A stretch of DNA of 64,000 nucleotides from Seriola aureovittata (Eukaryota > Chordata > Actinopteri > Carangiformes > Carangidae), in NCBI RefSeq assembly GCF_021018895.1, contig NC_079369.1:11858694-11922693 (forward strand), read 5' to 3'. The notes under the pieces are model-generated. The model was given only the letters and a program-made list of their open reading frames with translations. It ran no database searches and had not been told where the DNA came from. Position numbers and translations under genes: made by a program. Of this stretch, positions 10,527-23,800 are shown in pieces (positions within the stretch are counted from its first letter, which is position 1; each line of letters begins with the position of its first letter).

Positions 10527-13500
10527 GGGAAGGAAAGAATACACAAACGCAAAAAGAAAGGAGACACACAAACAAAGACACATGTATGCAGTTAACAAAT
10601 TCTTAAAGATGAAAACTGGCGTCTAGAGCCTGTTGAAAACAGATAACTCCTAATACCAGCAATACCTGGATAATAATTTCAGGGGTGTAGTATTACAAAC
10701 TTAAAGCGTTGCTGATTGTGTTTAGCCCTGTAGCATTAATTATTACACAAAAAATATCAAGAGGTAATGATTTTTTTTTCATGTCAGTATGGGAACAATA
10801 GCTGATCTCAATATACAAAATTTAGATAAGAGTACTGTGTATATATCAGTCACTTTTTTCTAGCATAATTACACAACATAAATAAACATTTTCTATAATA
10901 ATTCATTTGGTTATTTGAGAATTGTAATGAATGTACTGACTGGACATTTTAAAAATTGACCAACAAACTTGTCGGAGGTCTCCAGTGGACAAACTTTGAA
11001 ATAATGACGCATTTCCTAATTATGAAACACATGTTTGCCATTTCCTGGAATTTATTTTTTGTGTTGATTATTTTAAGGTTTTGTGTTTTTTGCCAGGAAA
11101 GAGCAACAAAGGTTCCTGGCTGGAATCAAAACCAAGGATGTTTCAGTTAATTGGTTCACATTTTAGCCCCTAACTGGGAGACTTTGTTATTGCTTATCAG
11201 CCAACACATACCGATACATTTGTAATAAGTTCAAATCAGCTGATAACACCTGCCATGATGGTCTGGGTCGCAGTGAAAAGCTGTATTGCCGCCCCCCCCC
11301 TTTTCTGGCTCTAGGCTTAAAATATTTCTATTGACTGCAATAGAATTATAAAGTGGCCACAAAATTTGTGAGGGGTTTTAATAAACAGTCAACACAGTGT
11401 CACATCTGCAAGTGCCTGAACTGACATTTACGATCAACAGACAACAAAGCTCCTGGATCAAAGATGACCATGAAGAGAGTGACAGTCTTTGCCTCTCAGG
11501 CATGTGACGATACAAACTGTTTGGAGGCACGTGAGCGGGATAAAGGCAGGCAGACTGAGATGGGGGTAAAAAGCATGAAAGCCCATATCAACACTGATGA
11601 TAAATGCAAGTTATGTTACCAACGTCACATCCTTTTAAACAGTTCATGACACCGAGAAGGAACTCGCCACACTGGTTAAACATTACAGACCAGACACAGA
11701 GTCAACAGGTTCATTATTCACTTTGAATGACAGACAGAGACATCAAAGGTCATCTAGTGTGTTTTCACCCATGCAAAGGAAAAGTAAGCAACGATGATGA
11801 CGTTGATGATTTCAGGATGCAGAATGCAAAACATGCATGAGAACATCTAAGAAACGTGATGGATTTAGCAGAGGACATGCATTTATCAATTTTAGAAGAT
11901 ATATCTCACTGATACTTTTGAATATGAATGAAATCAGACATTAATGAAGCACTTAGCAGGAGAAATTATGCTTTTTATTCCTGAATTATAAAGAAAACCC
12001 TTCACATGTTTGTTATCATTATCTTTACCTTCCTTACTAGGATCTTGTCAAAACACTTGAGAGGACTACTCTGGTTGTTTTTGCAAGATTTGGCCCATTT
12101 AGTGCAAATCCTCTAAATGTATGTTACTGCCAGACATTTTCCAAAGCACACTAGATTATTCAAAGCATTTGCCTGTTTTCCATGTAGCCGTTTCGTTCAG
12201 AAATGGAACATGAAAAATAATTAAATAAAAATGTCATGTGTCATGTTCTTCTTGCATAGGCATGAAAGTTGTTTGAAATTAATCAATCACGATTAATAAC
12301 GTATCTACCTTTATCATTGTGAAAGTTACAGAAATTACAGAACTGAAAATCAAAGGTAGGCTGCTTGAAAGGTCGGAAATAATCTTAAATTTAAAGCAGG
12401 CTTTGGAAAATGGTCAGCTATAATTCAAGGTACGGTCACAATTTATGATAAATGAACTGAAATTGCAAAAACTTTGGTCCTTTAAAGCTCAGGCATTTGC
12501 AGAAAGTGATGTTGTGGATGCACATAGAAGCCAGAGATGGTGCCCTTGATTCAACTCTTTATTTAACTTCTTTGACAGAGGTGTAAAGACACAGAGAGAA
12601 TACAGGTGATCTGTTTCTCCACAACATACTGCTGACCAGACAAGGGCTGAGTGAACTGGTGAATGAAGGGATGAATGGATGAACAGATGGATGATAGAGG
12701 GATAAATGGATAAATAAATAGCAGCATTTGTAAAGGGGGGGAAAAAAAACAAAACAAAACACTGATTTGAGGAATGGCAAAGGCAATGGTATGAGTGAAT
12801 GAGAGCCAGCCAATCAAACACACAGTTAGTGCGTGCAGGTCAGGGTTCAACAGGGACATGCAGGTGCAGTCATGTAACGGAAGAGGCACTAGAATCAACA
12901 CTGTCTTTTGATGAGTCATCCATCCCAAATTCACAGCGTGACAGTACATTTCTATGCCGTATTAGATAGCGAAGAGCTGACATAATTTTTATATGGTTAG
13001 CAATTTATTCTTGACAGAGTGGTTCAACCCAAGTTCAGACCAATCCACAATGACTAATTTTCCAACAGTGTTAAATTGGCTTCTTTTATATTTTTAATGG
13101 ATCATTACAACAAGTATGCTGTTCCTTGTGAGAGGAATTTATGAAATGCAGCATCAAAAAGGCATTTGCAGTCTAGCCTAGTCGCTACAGATTTTTTGTG
13201 GAGCATATTTTGTCACTGAGTTCGTAAAATAATGATAGCTTCATGAAACTTCAAGTTTTTAGGCAGCAGGCACTACTCCGCATCTTTCAGTCAAGATCTA
13301 CTGATGTAGTCTTTCACAGTTGTGCCCAGTTACTGGTGGGACCCAGAATAACCAGTTTACACCAACGGCAATTTAAAATTTTACCTGAGTCGCAATTTCA
13401 AAGTTAAAAAGGTGTACAAAATGTGTTTTATGAAAAAAACCTTCCAACAGCATGATATTTTGGAATAACACTTTTTTCCACACGCCTTCACATGCACAGG

Positions 13501-16500
13501 ATGTAGTGTCAGTGTGCTGAGTTGGGATGGTGAACGAAAGCCAAATACAAGCAGCCTCTCATCTCTCCATTCACTGCCAACCATTACGAGGGATTTGGTA
13601 TCATAAATATAGACGTGTAATTAACTTATAACAGAACTTGTGTCTGTAACTGCTAATATGTTACAGAGGCAATATATTTATATATCTGTAATTTCTATGA
13701 TGACATTTCTGTACATTTCTTCATAAAGTAAGACAGTGCAACCTCAATCATAGGGGCTTAAATTAAGTGCAATCCTATTATAAATCAGTAACAAAAAATA
13801 ATTTCAAGTGTAAAAAATTTTTACAAGGCAAGCAAATGTAGCATTCATAATAAAGAGCTAAAATATACACCAGCAGCAGACAGTATGCAAGAAAAACAAA
13901 GTCAAAAATAGAAGATTTAATAGCTCTTATCAGCTTTGTTCAAAAAATGAAGTTATCAAATAAACAGGAATGTAGGATCAAGAAACTGTGCTACTATATG
14001 ATACTTTACATAAGCGCATTAGTTCACTTCTTTGGGACTTTTTACTGGCAGTGGATGGAGCGATTTATAAAGCTGGCCTGATTTGCTCGGTGGTTGTTAC
14101 CTTACTGAACAACCAGATGTGATTTAATAGCAGAAAAAAAAGAGAGGAGGGGATGTCTATTGAGAGTCAGGTAGAGGTGAGGGAGAGGGCGAGAGGGAGG
14201 TGCTCACTTTGTCAAAGCTGGCAAATCGGTCAGTTTCCCGTACGTTGTGACGAGGAGGGGAGGAGGGGGCGAAGGGGTCGGCTAAAGGATCCTTGGCAGG
14301 CAGGGAAGGCGAGGAGGAAGTAGAGGAGAAGTCTCCTGAAAGCTGTGGGAGGAAGTGCCCTCGTCGATGGAAGGACTCAGAGGACTCTGTTCTGGAGATG
14401 GACGATTTCTTACCTGGACAGGTGAGGCACAGACAGGCAGATGTATACAGAAAGGTTTTATTCAAAATAACTTACACACACTGTTAATACATCCCCAAAT
14501 GTCTGATAGCAACACGTTTGACAACAGTTCAGGAGATGTGCAAACTAAAAGTAACAAGTACTGACCTGGAGGTGGAGGGGGTGGTCTAGTTGGTGTACCC
14601 GTTTTTGGGGGCAGGGCAGGGGGCACGTCAGGGCTGGCAGACTGACTCTCTTCCTGGAACAGGTTCTTATTGTTGATACCAAACTGGTCAGCACCATTTG
14701 ACTGAAACAGAAGGTTCACAGCAAATCAAATCCATATTTGCAGAAACAGAAAAACAAAGAATTACTGCCTTGCGGTTGAATGCCTCCACTAGCCATTCAA
14801 GTAGCAGGAAATATGGTCACTATCTCCACTTCCTGAGTTGCATTGAACAAGTATTTTCGCAGAACATTATGATGTCACAGTGAAGCTGACAATCGACCTT
14901 TTGGATATAAAATGTAATTTCATCATTTTATCCTATTGAAATTTGCATTAAATTATGTAATAATAAGAGTATGAACTCTTGAGTTATGGACAAAAACGTA
15001 ATTTCTGAGGTCACAGTGACCTTAACCTTCGACCACCAAAACCTTATCAGTTCATCCTTGAGTTTAAGTGAACGTTTGTACCAAAATTGAAAAATTCCCT
15101 CAATGGGTTCCTAAGATATCACATTCATGAGAATGGGATGGACTGACATCCTGAAAACATAATGCCTCCAGCCAAAGCTGACGCCAGTGTGAGGCCATAA
15201 AAACAATAATGCATCACAACAGTTATGAGCATATTGTGCCATATAATTGAGACTTTCACTGTACCATACAGTAACTACAGGGCATGTTTACACAGAGCTT
15301 TTGTGGTTGGGAATTATAATGCAAAAATAATCTGATAAGAGTGCATAAATAGTTAATATATGCAGCATTTGCAGAACACAACTGTCACTGTACAGTGGTA
15401 TTTCCAATCATTTAGAATGCTACACATGACATATTGTTGCACGTTGTCTGAAATGAATGATTTCCACTAACTGTTTCCTCCCAAAAACCACAACACACTC
15501 ACCAACTCACATGCACTCTTCCTGCTTGAGTCAATTCATGCTTTGGTTTTATGGCAGAAGTGAGTTCACTCTGTTGCACCAATTTATACAGCTATTAATA
15601 GCTTGATATTAACTGTTTCTCTCACGTACTGAGAGTCATTTCAGCACTGTGTATGTGAAATACAGGACGTGAACAACTCCACTGATCTGAAAATTACCTT
15701 CGTCAAGGCACTGAAATCTGCAAAGCCCCCTCCAAATGATTCATTACCAAACACAGCAGCAAACGGATCTGAAACACATGAGCACAAAATGACTGAGTGT
15801 ATGAATTTGGCAACATTCACACAAACTCTGTAAATACAATATGCTGTATAATGTAATATGTTCCCTATTTTCATTTTGAAAAGCTGCAGTGGCCTGTAGC
15901 CCCAGATGATGGCGCCATGCCACAAGTCATACCTGGATCTGAGCTGGCGCTCACTGTAGTACCACCTGGAGCGAAGGGGTCATTGGTTGCTGCAGTGTCC
16001 TTCTAAAAATAGAACATAAAAAATAAATGTACATCACACAAAAATAAAACCAACACTACTCTGGCTCCAATTTTATTCACTAAAGTCACACTTTGTAAAA
16101 ACTGCAGGAATCACAGTATTTCATTTTATTTGTCTTGTTTTAAAGTCTATACTGACTTGATTAAATGAAATAAATTTGTTAATATCACTTTTCATTTCTT
16201 TTAGTTACTCTTTTGCTCAACAGACCTGGACAAGATGGCAGCATACAAAGTTACAGACAAACCAATACAAAATCAAACAGACAGATTAAACAGTACTCTG
16301 TACCGCTATTACTACAATACTACAAATACTAATAAGAAACTTATTAATTATTATTACTTCCTGTCATTTTAATACAATAATAATTTAACACTCTGAGCAA
16401 CTTAAAATTCAAATGATTTAAAGAACCAGTGTGTACGATTTAGTGGCATCTAGCGGTGAGGTTGCATATTTTAACCAACTGAATACCCCTCCCCTCACCC

Positions 16501-18280
16501 CTCCCTTTCCAAGCCTGTAGGAGACGCTACATGGTCTTCGGGCAGGTCCTCTCTAGAGCCAGTGCTCGGTTTGTCAGTTCTGGGCTACTGTAGAAACATT
16601 GCGGTGCAACATGGCAGGTTCCATGAAAGAGGACCCCCTCCCTATGCAGATGTGAAGGGCTGATTCTAAGCCAATGAAAACACAGGGATTCTTAGTTTCA
16701 GGTGATTATACACTAATTAAAACATAATTCTGAATATCATATTCAATTTCTGCCAATAGATCCCCAAAAATCCTACAACTGGTCCTTTGAAGCTTCATTC
16801 CGTTTATTTTAAATCAAGTTTTTTTGACAATATAAATATTGTATAAAATTATATATAAGTATATTTGCATAAAACGTAAAGAGTTTGACTGGATCATGAA
16901 ATATTATAATTTTGTCCCACTGGTTACTATTAAAACTATGGACCTTTTAACTGCCATGTTTATAAAAAAAAAAACCTTTACCAGTATCATAAACCATTCA
17001 TAACTGATGTTTAATTGTTGTTGTCTTATTACTTACATTAACAACACCTAAAAAAATTAATTTGTTTGAGTACATTATGACCAGTTGTTATAGAACAATT
17101 ACTCACCACTGCCAGATCAGAGCTGGCTGCTGAGTAGCTGAAGGGATCTGTCTCTCCGTCCTGAGAACCAAAAGGATCTGCCTCTGCCATGGCGTTGACT
17201 TTACCTCCAAAAGGGTCAGACTCAGCCATGTTGTTCCCTGTGGAGCTGAATGGATCCTTGGTTGCTGAAGCTGGATTGGTAGGTTTGGAGGTAAAGGGAT
17301 CGGGACCTGCTGCTGGTGCAGCTGCTGCTTCATTCATCTTGCCTGCAAACAGGTCTGGTTCTGGCATGCCAGTAGTGGTACCAAATGGGTCTGCTGAGGC
17401 AGAGAAAGGGTCCTCTGAGGAAAAGGGGGCGCTGGAGGTCTGTGTGAAGAAAGAGTCTGCAGCAAAAGGATCGGTCCCTTTAAACGGATCTCCTCCAAAT
17501 GGATCTGATTAAACCAAACAGAAGCAGATACAGAACATGAACATTTGATAATTCAGCATCAGTGCTCACTAGACAGAGGAAACATTAAATACAGCAGATA
17601 ATGATATCTTTGTTTGAGATTTGTTTTACATGAGAGATATTAGTTCGTCTGTTCATCACTTTCAAGTAGGGGTAAGACTTGGAGAAATTACCTGCAGTAT
17701 CTGCTTTTCCAAATGGATCATCTTTGAATGGATCGTCTAGAAAAGAAAAAAACATCTTTACTCAGACAATGATGGCATTTTTAAGGCACTGAGCATTTAT
17801 TTAACTTAAATATTCAATATTAAACTGAAAAACATACTGTTAACTAAAGTTAATATGTTTGTGGGGACTTACGGTCAGTAAAGGGGTCTGAATGGAAGAA
17901 GTCCATCTCAGGTAGGGAGGGCGGGCTGGTCTGCGGCGGCATGGGGCCGACTGGTAACGAGGTGGAGGTGGTTTCTGGGGACTCTGCTGGCTCCTGTTTG
18001 CTCTCTCTCTCTGGTGAAGCAACCTGTTAAACAGTTACAGGGAACAATGACTAAATTACACACTACAGTAAATGATGTGTACACTGTCCCCGCTACACAT
18101 TTAAATTAATGCGTTTTTAAAAACCTCTGAAAGATCAGGTCTGATCCCATTGCATCCATCATGTGCTTTTTGAGGCATGAATACCTGCATTTAGATCTGT
18201 TGACACATGATCACACTAAGGAAGACACATTCACTCTTTATTTTATCAGCCGTGAGAACGTGGCTGGTATTGTTTTCACC

Positions 18281-18332
<52 letters not shown>

Positions 18333-21300
18333 TCATGGCAAAATGTGGTCTTGGAGACATCTACTGTGGCGGGAACTACCACAGAGGTGATCATCTGTCT
18401 GTCTGTCTGTGGACAGATTTTGTCACTGCAATAGCAGATTAAGATGGGGGGTCCGTCCCATGAGTACTGAGCACTGATGGAGTAATGTAGTAATGATTAC
18501 TGAGTACTCATGGGATGGAGTGTCAACATGTTGACAGGCATCATGGCATGTGTGATCCTATCACAATATGGTCAGTTTTTTTTTTTGTCAGTGTTACAGC
18601 CTGCAGGTGCAGTAATGGAAAAGATGGCCTACAAACTAAAGCCTGTGTTTTGTATAAACACCCTGACACAGGGATACTGCGCCAATAATAAAGGTCCTTG
18701 GTGTAAAATGAGCTTTGTTATTCAGCCAAATGACAATCCACAGTAACTCAGGGAAGCAGGAAAAGACAGGTACACTTCAGTAATTCAGGGTCTTTACCTC
18801 TGGTGGGCTCTCTTTAGACGACTCATCTGCATCATCTGCAACTTCTGAGGAGATGTCAGGGCTACTTTGTTCCTGGAGACATGAGAGGAAATGAAGAACA
18901 AGCAAAAATGTATGCATTATATACTGTATATTATATATATACACATACACACACATATTTAACATATGGTGCAATTCTTGTTTTCTTACAAAACTGTGAT
19001 TACACCAAATACAAATTAAATCCGCTGTCCCTGCATGCTTGGTGGGTGCTAAACAAAACATATATTATATTTTTGTGGCACTGTGATGTTTTTATAGTAT
19101 CAATGTCAAATAAAAAATCCAATAACAGAGCACAAATGTAGTAGGACATTACCCTGGCTATGTTCATTAAAGTGAAAGGACTGACAATTGAGGCAAGTAT
19201 ATTTATTACCCTAACAGTGTTGTCCCGTGGCTTGGCAATGGTCGCCAGACTATTGTACATATCTGAGGAGGCTAGACTAGTATAGAGATCATCCAAGGGA
19301 TCAGGTTTCGGCTTTTCCTCTTCTAGAGTATTTGGACTCTCTGCCTCCTTCTCTTCTTCTTCTTCTTCTTTTTCATTCACTTCTTTCTCTTTTGGTTCTG
19401 AATGTTCTTTCTGAAGATTGGAGACAGCAGCTGTTTCTTCCACCTTCAGCTCTTTAGGCTGGTCCTCCTGGAAGAGGTCCTGCTGGAAAGGGTCCACCTG
19501 GTGCAGCTCTGCTGTAGGGCCTGATGATCCATTGACCATCACAGGAGAACTGTCCTCCAGGGCTCTCTTCCAGCTGAGCTGGGCAGTCACTGACCTTTCC
19601 TCTACCTGAAGGTCGTTCAGTTTCTGTTGAACCTAAGAGAGCGGAGAGATGGAGAGGTTAAATGACATAGAGAACAATAAATGATTGAAATACTTTCTAT
19701 GGAGAAGGGACTATTTATGAGCATGACAGAGATGCACACAAACTAACCTGTGCAACTTGTGTGAAGGAGTCTCGCACAGACTCTTGCAGAGGTGTCAGCT
19801 GCTCCTGAGCAGCCTGGACCTTCTCCTGCAGCCTCCTGCTCTCCTCCTGCAGAGCGAGGAGTTCCTCTCGCGCCTGAACTAGCTCCTCCTCATACTGACA
19901 TATCCTCTGTTCCTGCTCCTCATGCTCCGACTGCAGCGATGAAATCTGTGGTAGATGTAACCATTATGAAAAAAAGTGGAAGTCATATGACTCGCCATAT
20001 GAGTCGTGATTGGATTATGTAATCAATTAAATGTGATGTTCTCTACCAGTTGTCAGCCATTTCTTTAATTACATAGATTTCCAGTATTGATATAAGTGAA
20101 GCAGAGTCACTTAGTGAAAAGAAAACCTCGCAAGACCTACCAGTTGTGTCTCCTGGTTGGTCTGTTGGCGGATGTGAGTTAGCTGCTCCTCCAAGGAGCC
20201 CTTCTGTTGGTCCAGCTCCTCCAAGGCTTCCTGGACCTTCTGACGCTGAGCTTGGAGCCGCTGCAACTCCTCGCTCTCCTTCGCCACGTCATGTTGTAAG
20301 TCCTGTAGCGATAAAAGCAAAGGGATGACAAGGAAATTAGCATGTTGTTGTGTGTCCTTCCATAGACAAAACAAATAAACAAACGTTTGGTCAAAACAAA
20401 ATCAAAACCGAACTCTGAGAATGTGACTGCACTGAAGGAATTCTGGCAGTCTAGATGTCTCTTGTCTCGGTGTCTCAGACAACCAGAATGACTAAATTAT
20501 GGTAATCTATTGGTCTCTAGTGCCCTCTAGTCTACCAGAACACCACATACTCCATGTCTTTGGATCAATTCTGGCAGGAAACCTTCCTTTTATTCATTCC
20601 TCCCATCTACCCACACTTTCTGTTTCTCTCTACTGTGGACTCAAAAAAAGCAAAACTAAAAGAGGGCAGATGCTTAGAATTAAGTGAATTTCACACTAGA
20701 ACTGACTCATCGGTTCACTAACTAAAGTCAGTGAGATTCCTTTCAGCAGCAGCTGTGCTTTGTAGCTGAAAGTGAAGTCTTTACAACACTGGCTAATATC
20801 AGAAATACCTGCTTCACGGGTCCAATATATGAACAATAACTTTTCAGCAGGCTCCACCATAGCTATTTGTCAGCCAATATACACAATGAACACAAGGGCT
20901 AATGTTTTCTTGTGCTTTTTGTTTATTTTTTTAAGGACTCCTTACGGCAGCAGCCTGGGTTCAAATCCACCACGGCCCTTTGCTGCATGTCATCCCCTCT
21001 CTTTCTCACACCCCTGCTTTCCTGTCTCTCTCTCACTCCTACTCTAATAAATAATAATAAATAAATAAATAAATAATAATAAATAAACTTTAAAAATTCC
21101 TTCCACTGAATTTCTTTATGCCATTAGTGAAACAGACATTCCTCAACAATTTTAGAGTAACAGTAGTTCACAAGTTCAAAATTAATACGAAGTAGTAGAT
21201 TTGTGCGATTTAAACGTCTACCATGAGAATGCAATTTACCACTGAGTAGATGCGCAAGTGCAACAAATACATTCTCAACCTTTGAGCAACACTGCAGAGA

Positions 21301-23757
21301 AAGTTATAGTGTAGAGTCTGAGCAGGGGTAGTGGCAAATCATGACTACCAAAGCATACAATATGTAATGTCCAGGAATAAACACACACTCCGAAAACACA
21401 ATACAGTATAAATAGCCAAAACCGCTCTAGGCTTCCTTGCAGTGCAGTTAAGAAATTCAGCTACATCAGCATGAGACTCCCCTGAGACCCATATTCACAT
21501 CAGACTAAATTCCAGAAGCGGAGCAGACTAGCCCTTTAAACCATCAGCTCCCAAAATAGAGCCCATTTCTCAGGCTCAGAGGAGGCAGACAAACCTACAC
21601 AAGGACACCACCCTCTCTGTCTCTGAGAAAGCCTAAATGTGTTCCTGAACAAGCGTCTGAGGCTGCTGGCCAAATGTATTATTGATCTCCTCCACCAGTA
21701 TATTAATCACAACAAAAGTGAAAAACTGCTTTAGCTCCTACGGCTCTTACAGTCTGTTTTATCTGACCTGTATTTTTATTTAAGCAGCAGAAAGCATCAA
21801 TGTTCCTGTGAAAGACACTGATCATCAAAACAAGAAAGCATAATAGCAGTCTCCCTCTTAAACATCTACACAACCATGCCATCGATTCTGTCTGCCCACA
21901 GAACCCTCTTTCTCTGTGTGTCCATTGCTCTGAGAACAGGCACAAACTCATAGACATACAAAGACAATGATACCTTACCTGCACTTCGCCGCTGCGCTCT
22001 CTGATGGCCTCCTCCTTCTCCTTGATCTCCTCTTCCACAGAGCTCTTCTCCCTGGGGGTCCAGCACAACAGACAGGAGTATTTAGCCACCAAAGACAAAG
22101 ATGGTAGACCTGGTACTCCCAGCCCACCCAGCCAGTTCTCCGCTGAGCCTTCTTCACCCTGCCCCTGAACCACCACCACCACCTCCTCTCCCTGAACAAC
22201 CATGATGCCCTGAACTCACAACTCCACTGTATGGAGAGCAGCTTGAACGCCTGCAGCTATAGCAGGTGTGTTTGCGTGTATGTGTGACACGATACGAAGA
22301 GTAAGTGCGTGTGAGACTTCGGGGCTGTGGATGTACAGCACTGTGAGCGTGATGAGGGTGTGTGTTGGGAAAAACTGAGCATGTGCTTGCTCAGTCAAAT
22401 GTGTGGGAGATGAAGAGTGAGAAGCAGATGGCTGCCTTGAGGATGGAGGGAGGAGGAGAGGGAGGAGGGAAGAGTGATGATGAGCCAAAACACTACATCG
22501 ATGATTTATGCTGCCTGTGTGCTCATCCTCTCTACTTCACTATTTCATCCACCCAGCCAGAGAGAGACGGGGGGGGGGGGGGGGGATTTGGGGGGTAAGT
22601 AAGTACCTACTAGAGTACCTAGTACTCTAATGTACATTTTATTTTTCACAATTACGATTAATGAAAAGGTTCACCAGAAACTCGTGATATTCAACTCTAT
22701 TCAAAGTTGTGCTGTACTTATTGTGTTACTATCATGATGCTGATATTGTGTAAGACACCCAGATTTATCAGTCATTATTAATTATAAGGTTTAATGATCA
22801 GAGTGGCAATTTTAGCAACAAATAAAACTATAATACAGAAATAGGGGTTCCCTTTTTACCAGATATGGATATCCAACATTGAATTGTGTTGGATCTCGTT
22901 CACATAATTATCTAAATATTAACTAAGATTTTCAACTCTTGTTTTCTTCAACATTATTATTATATTATATTATGGGTATGTATAACAAATGTACAACAGT
23001 ATAAAATGTAGAGGAACAGCACCAACAACATTGAGGAAAACCATGACAAACATGTTTCCTGACTGACTTTGATTTAAATGTGATTTTCAATAAAACTGAA
23101 TTCATGTGGGAAAAATACTGTTATGTACTGGTATTTCAATTCATTTAATTTTTAAAGTGATTCTTATTCTACTTGGTCAGCCTCCTGTATCTATTCATGT
23201 AATTTTGAAATAGGATTTACAAATAACACATTTTCTATTATTGTGTAAACTCTGAAAAAGAGTATCTGTGCACACAAAATGTAAAGGTTTAGTAAAAGTT
23301 CTGTAAAAATTATACATAACACAGCACTCTTGCTATTTCTGTTCACGCATCAACCTTAAAAACTACTTATCCTTTGCCATCCATTTCAGAGCTGACTAAA
23401 AATAACATCAAAACTTTCAAACATCTATTTTCACATTCTCTCGCTCCTCTTACATCAAAATGCATAATTCCCCCGGTGACAGCACATCCTCCTTCAGCAA
23501 ACCTACAGTCAACTCAAGCTGAGCATCACTCCAGATCTCTTCTTACCCATCGTCATCCTCACCAACCTCCTCATCTTGAGCAGGAGGTTGCTGCCACAGT
23601 TTGAAGCAATGACAAACATGAATCATCCTTCCTCTTTATCTGCTGCCTGTCTGAAGCTCTGCTCTGCTCTCCAACTAGTTTCCACGTCTATCGGTATTCC
23701 TTACCTCTGCTTCCTACCTCAGAACAGCTGTCTAGCATGTGAGTCTGTGAGTCTGTT

Positions 23758-23800
<43 letters not shown>

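Noticed and set aside
10168..10626. Plus-strand frames across the last eps15 exon and the CA repeat
   Set aside because: Antisense to the UIM exon and extended by dinucleotide repeat.
19141..19190. Candidate small eps15 exon before a GTAATG donor
   Set aside because: The 28-base segment would break the frame between two exons that already join in phase.
19000..19590. Minus-strand frame extending 70 residues past the eps15 exon at 19210
   Set aside because: A good donor follows the NTVR codons at 19208-19209, and the extension lacks EPS15 similarity; it is intron read-through.
21703..22203. 166-residue minus-strand frame around the eps15 exon at 21979-22051
   Set aside because: Only 73 bases belong to the coiled-coil exon; the rest is intron with no family resemblance.
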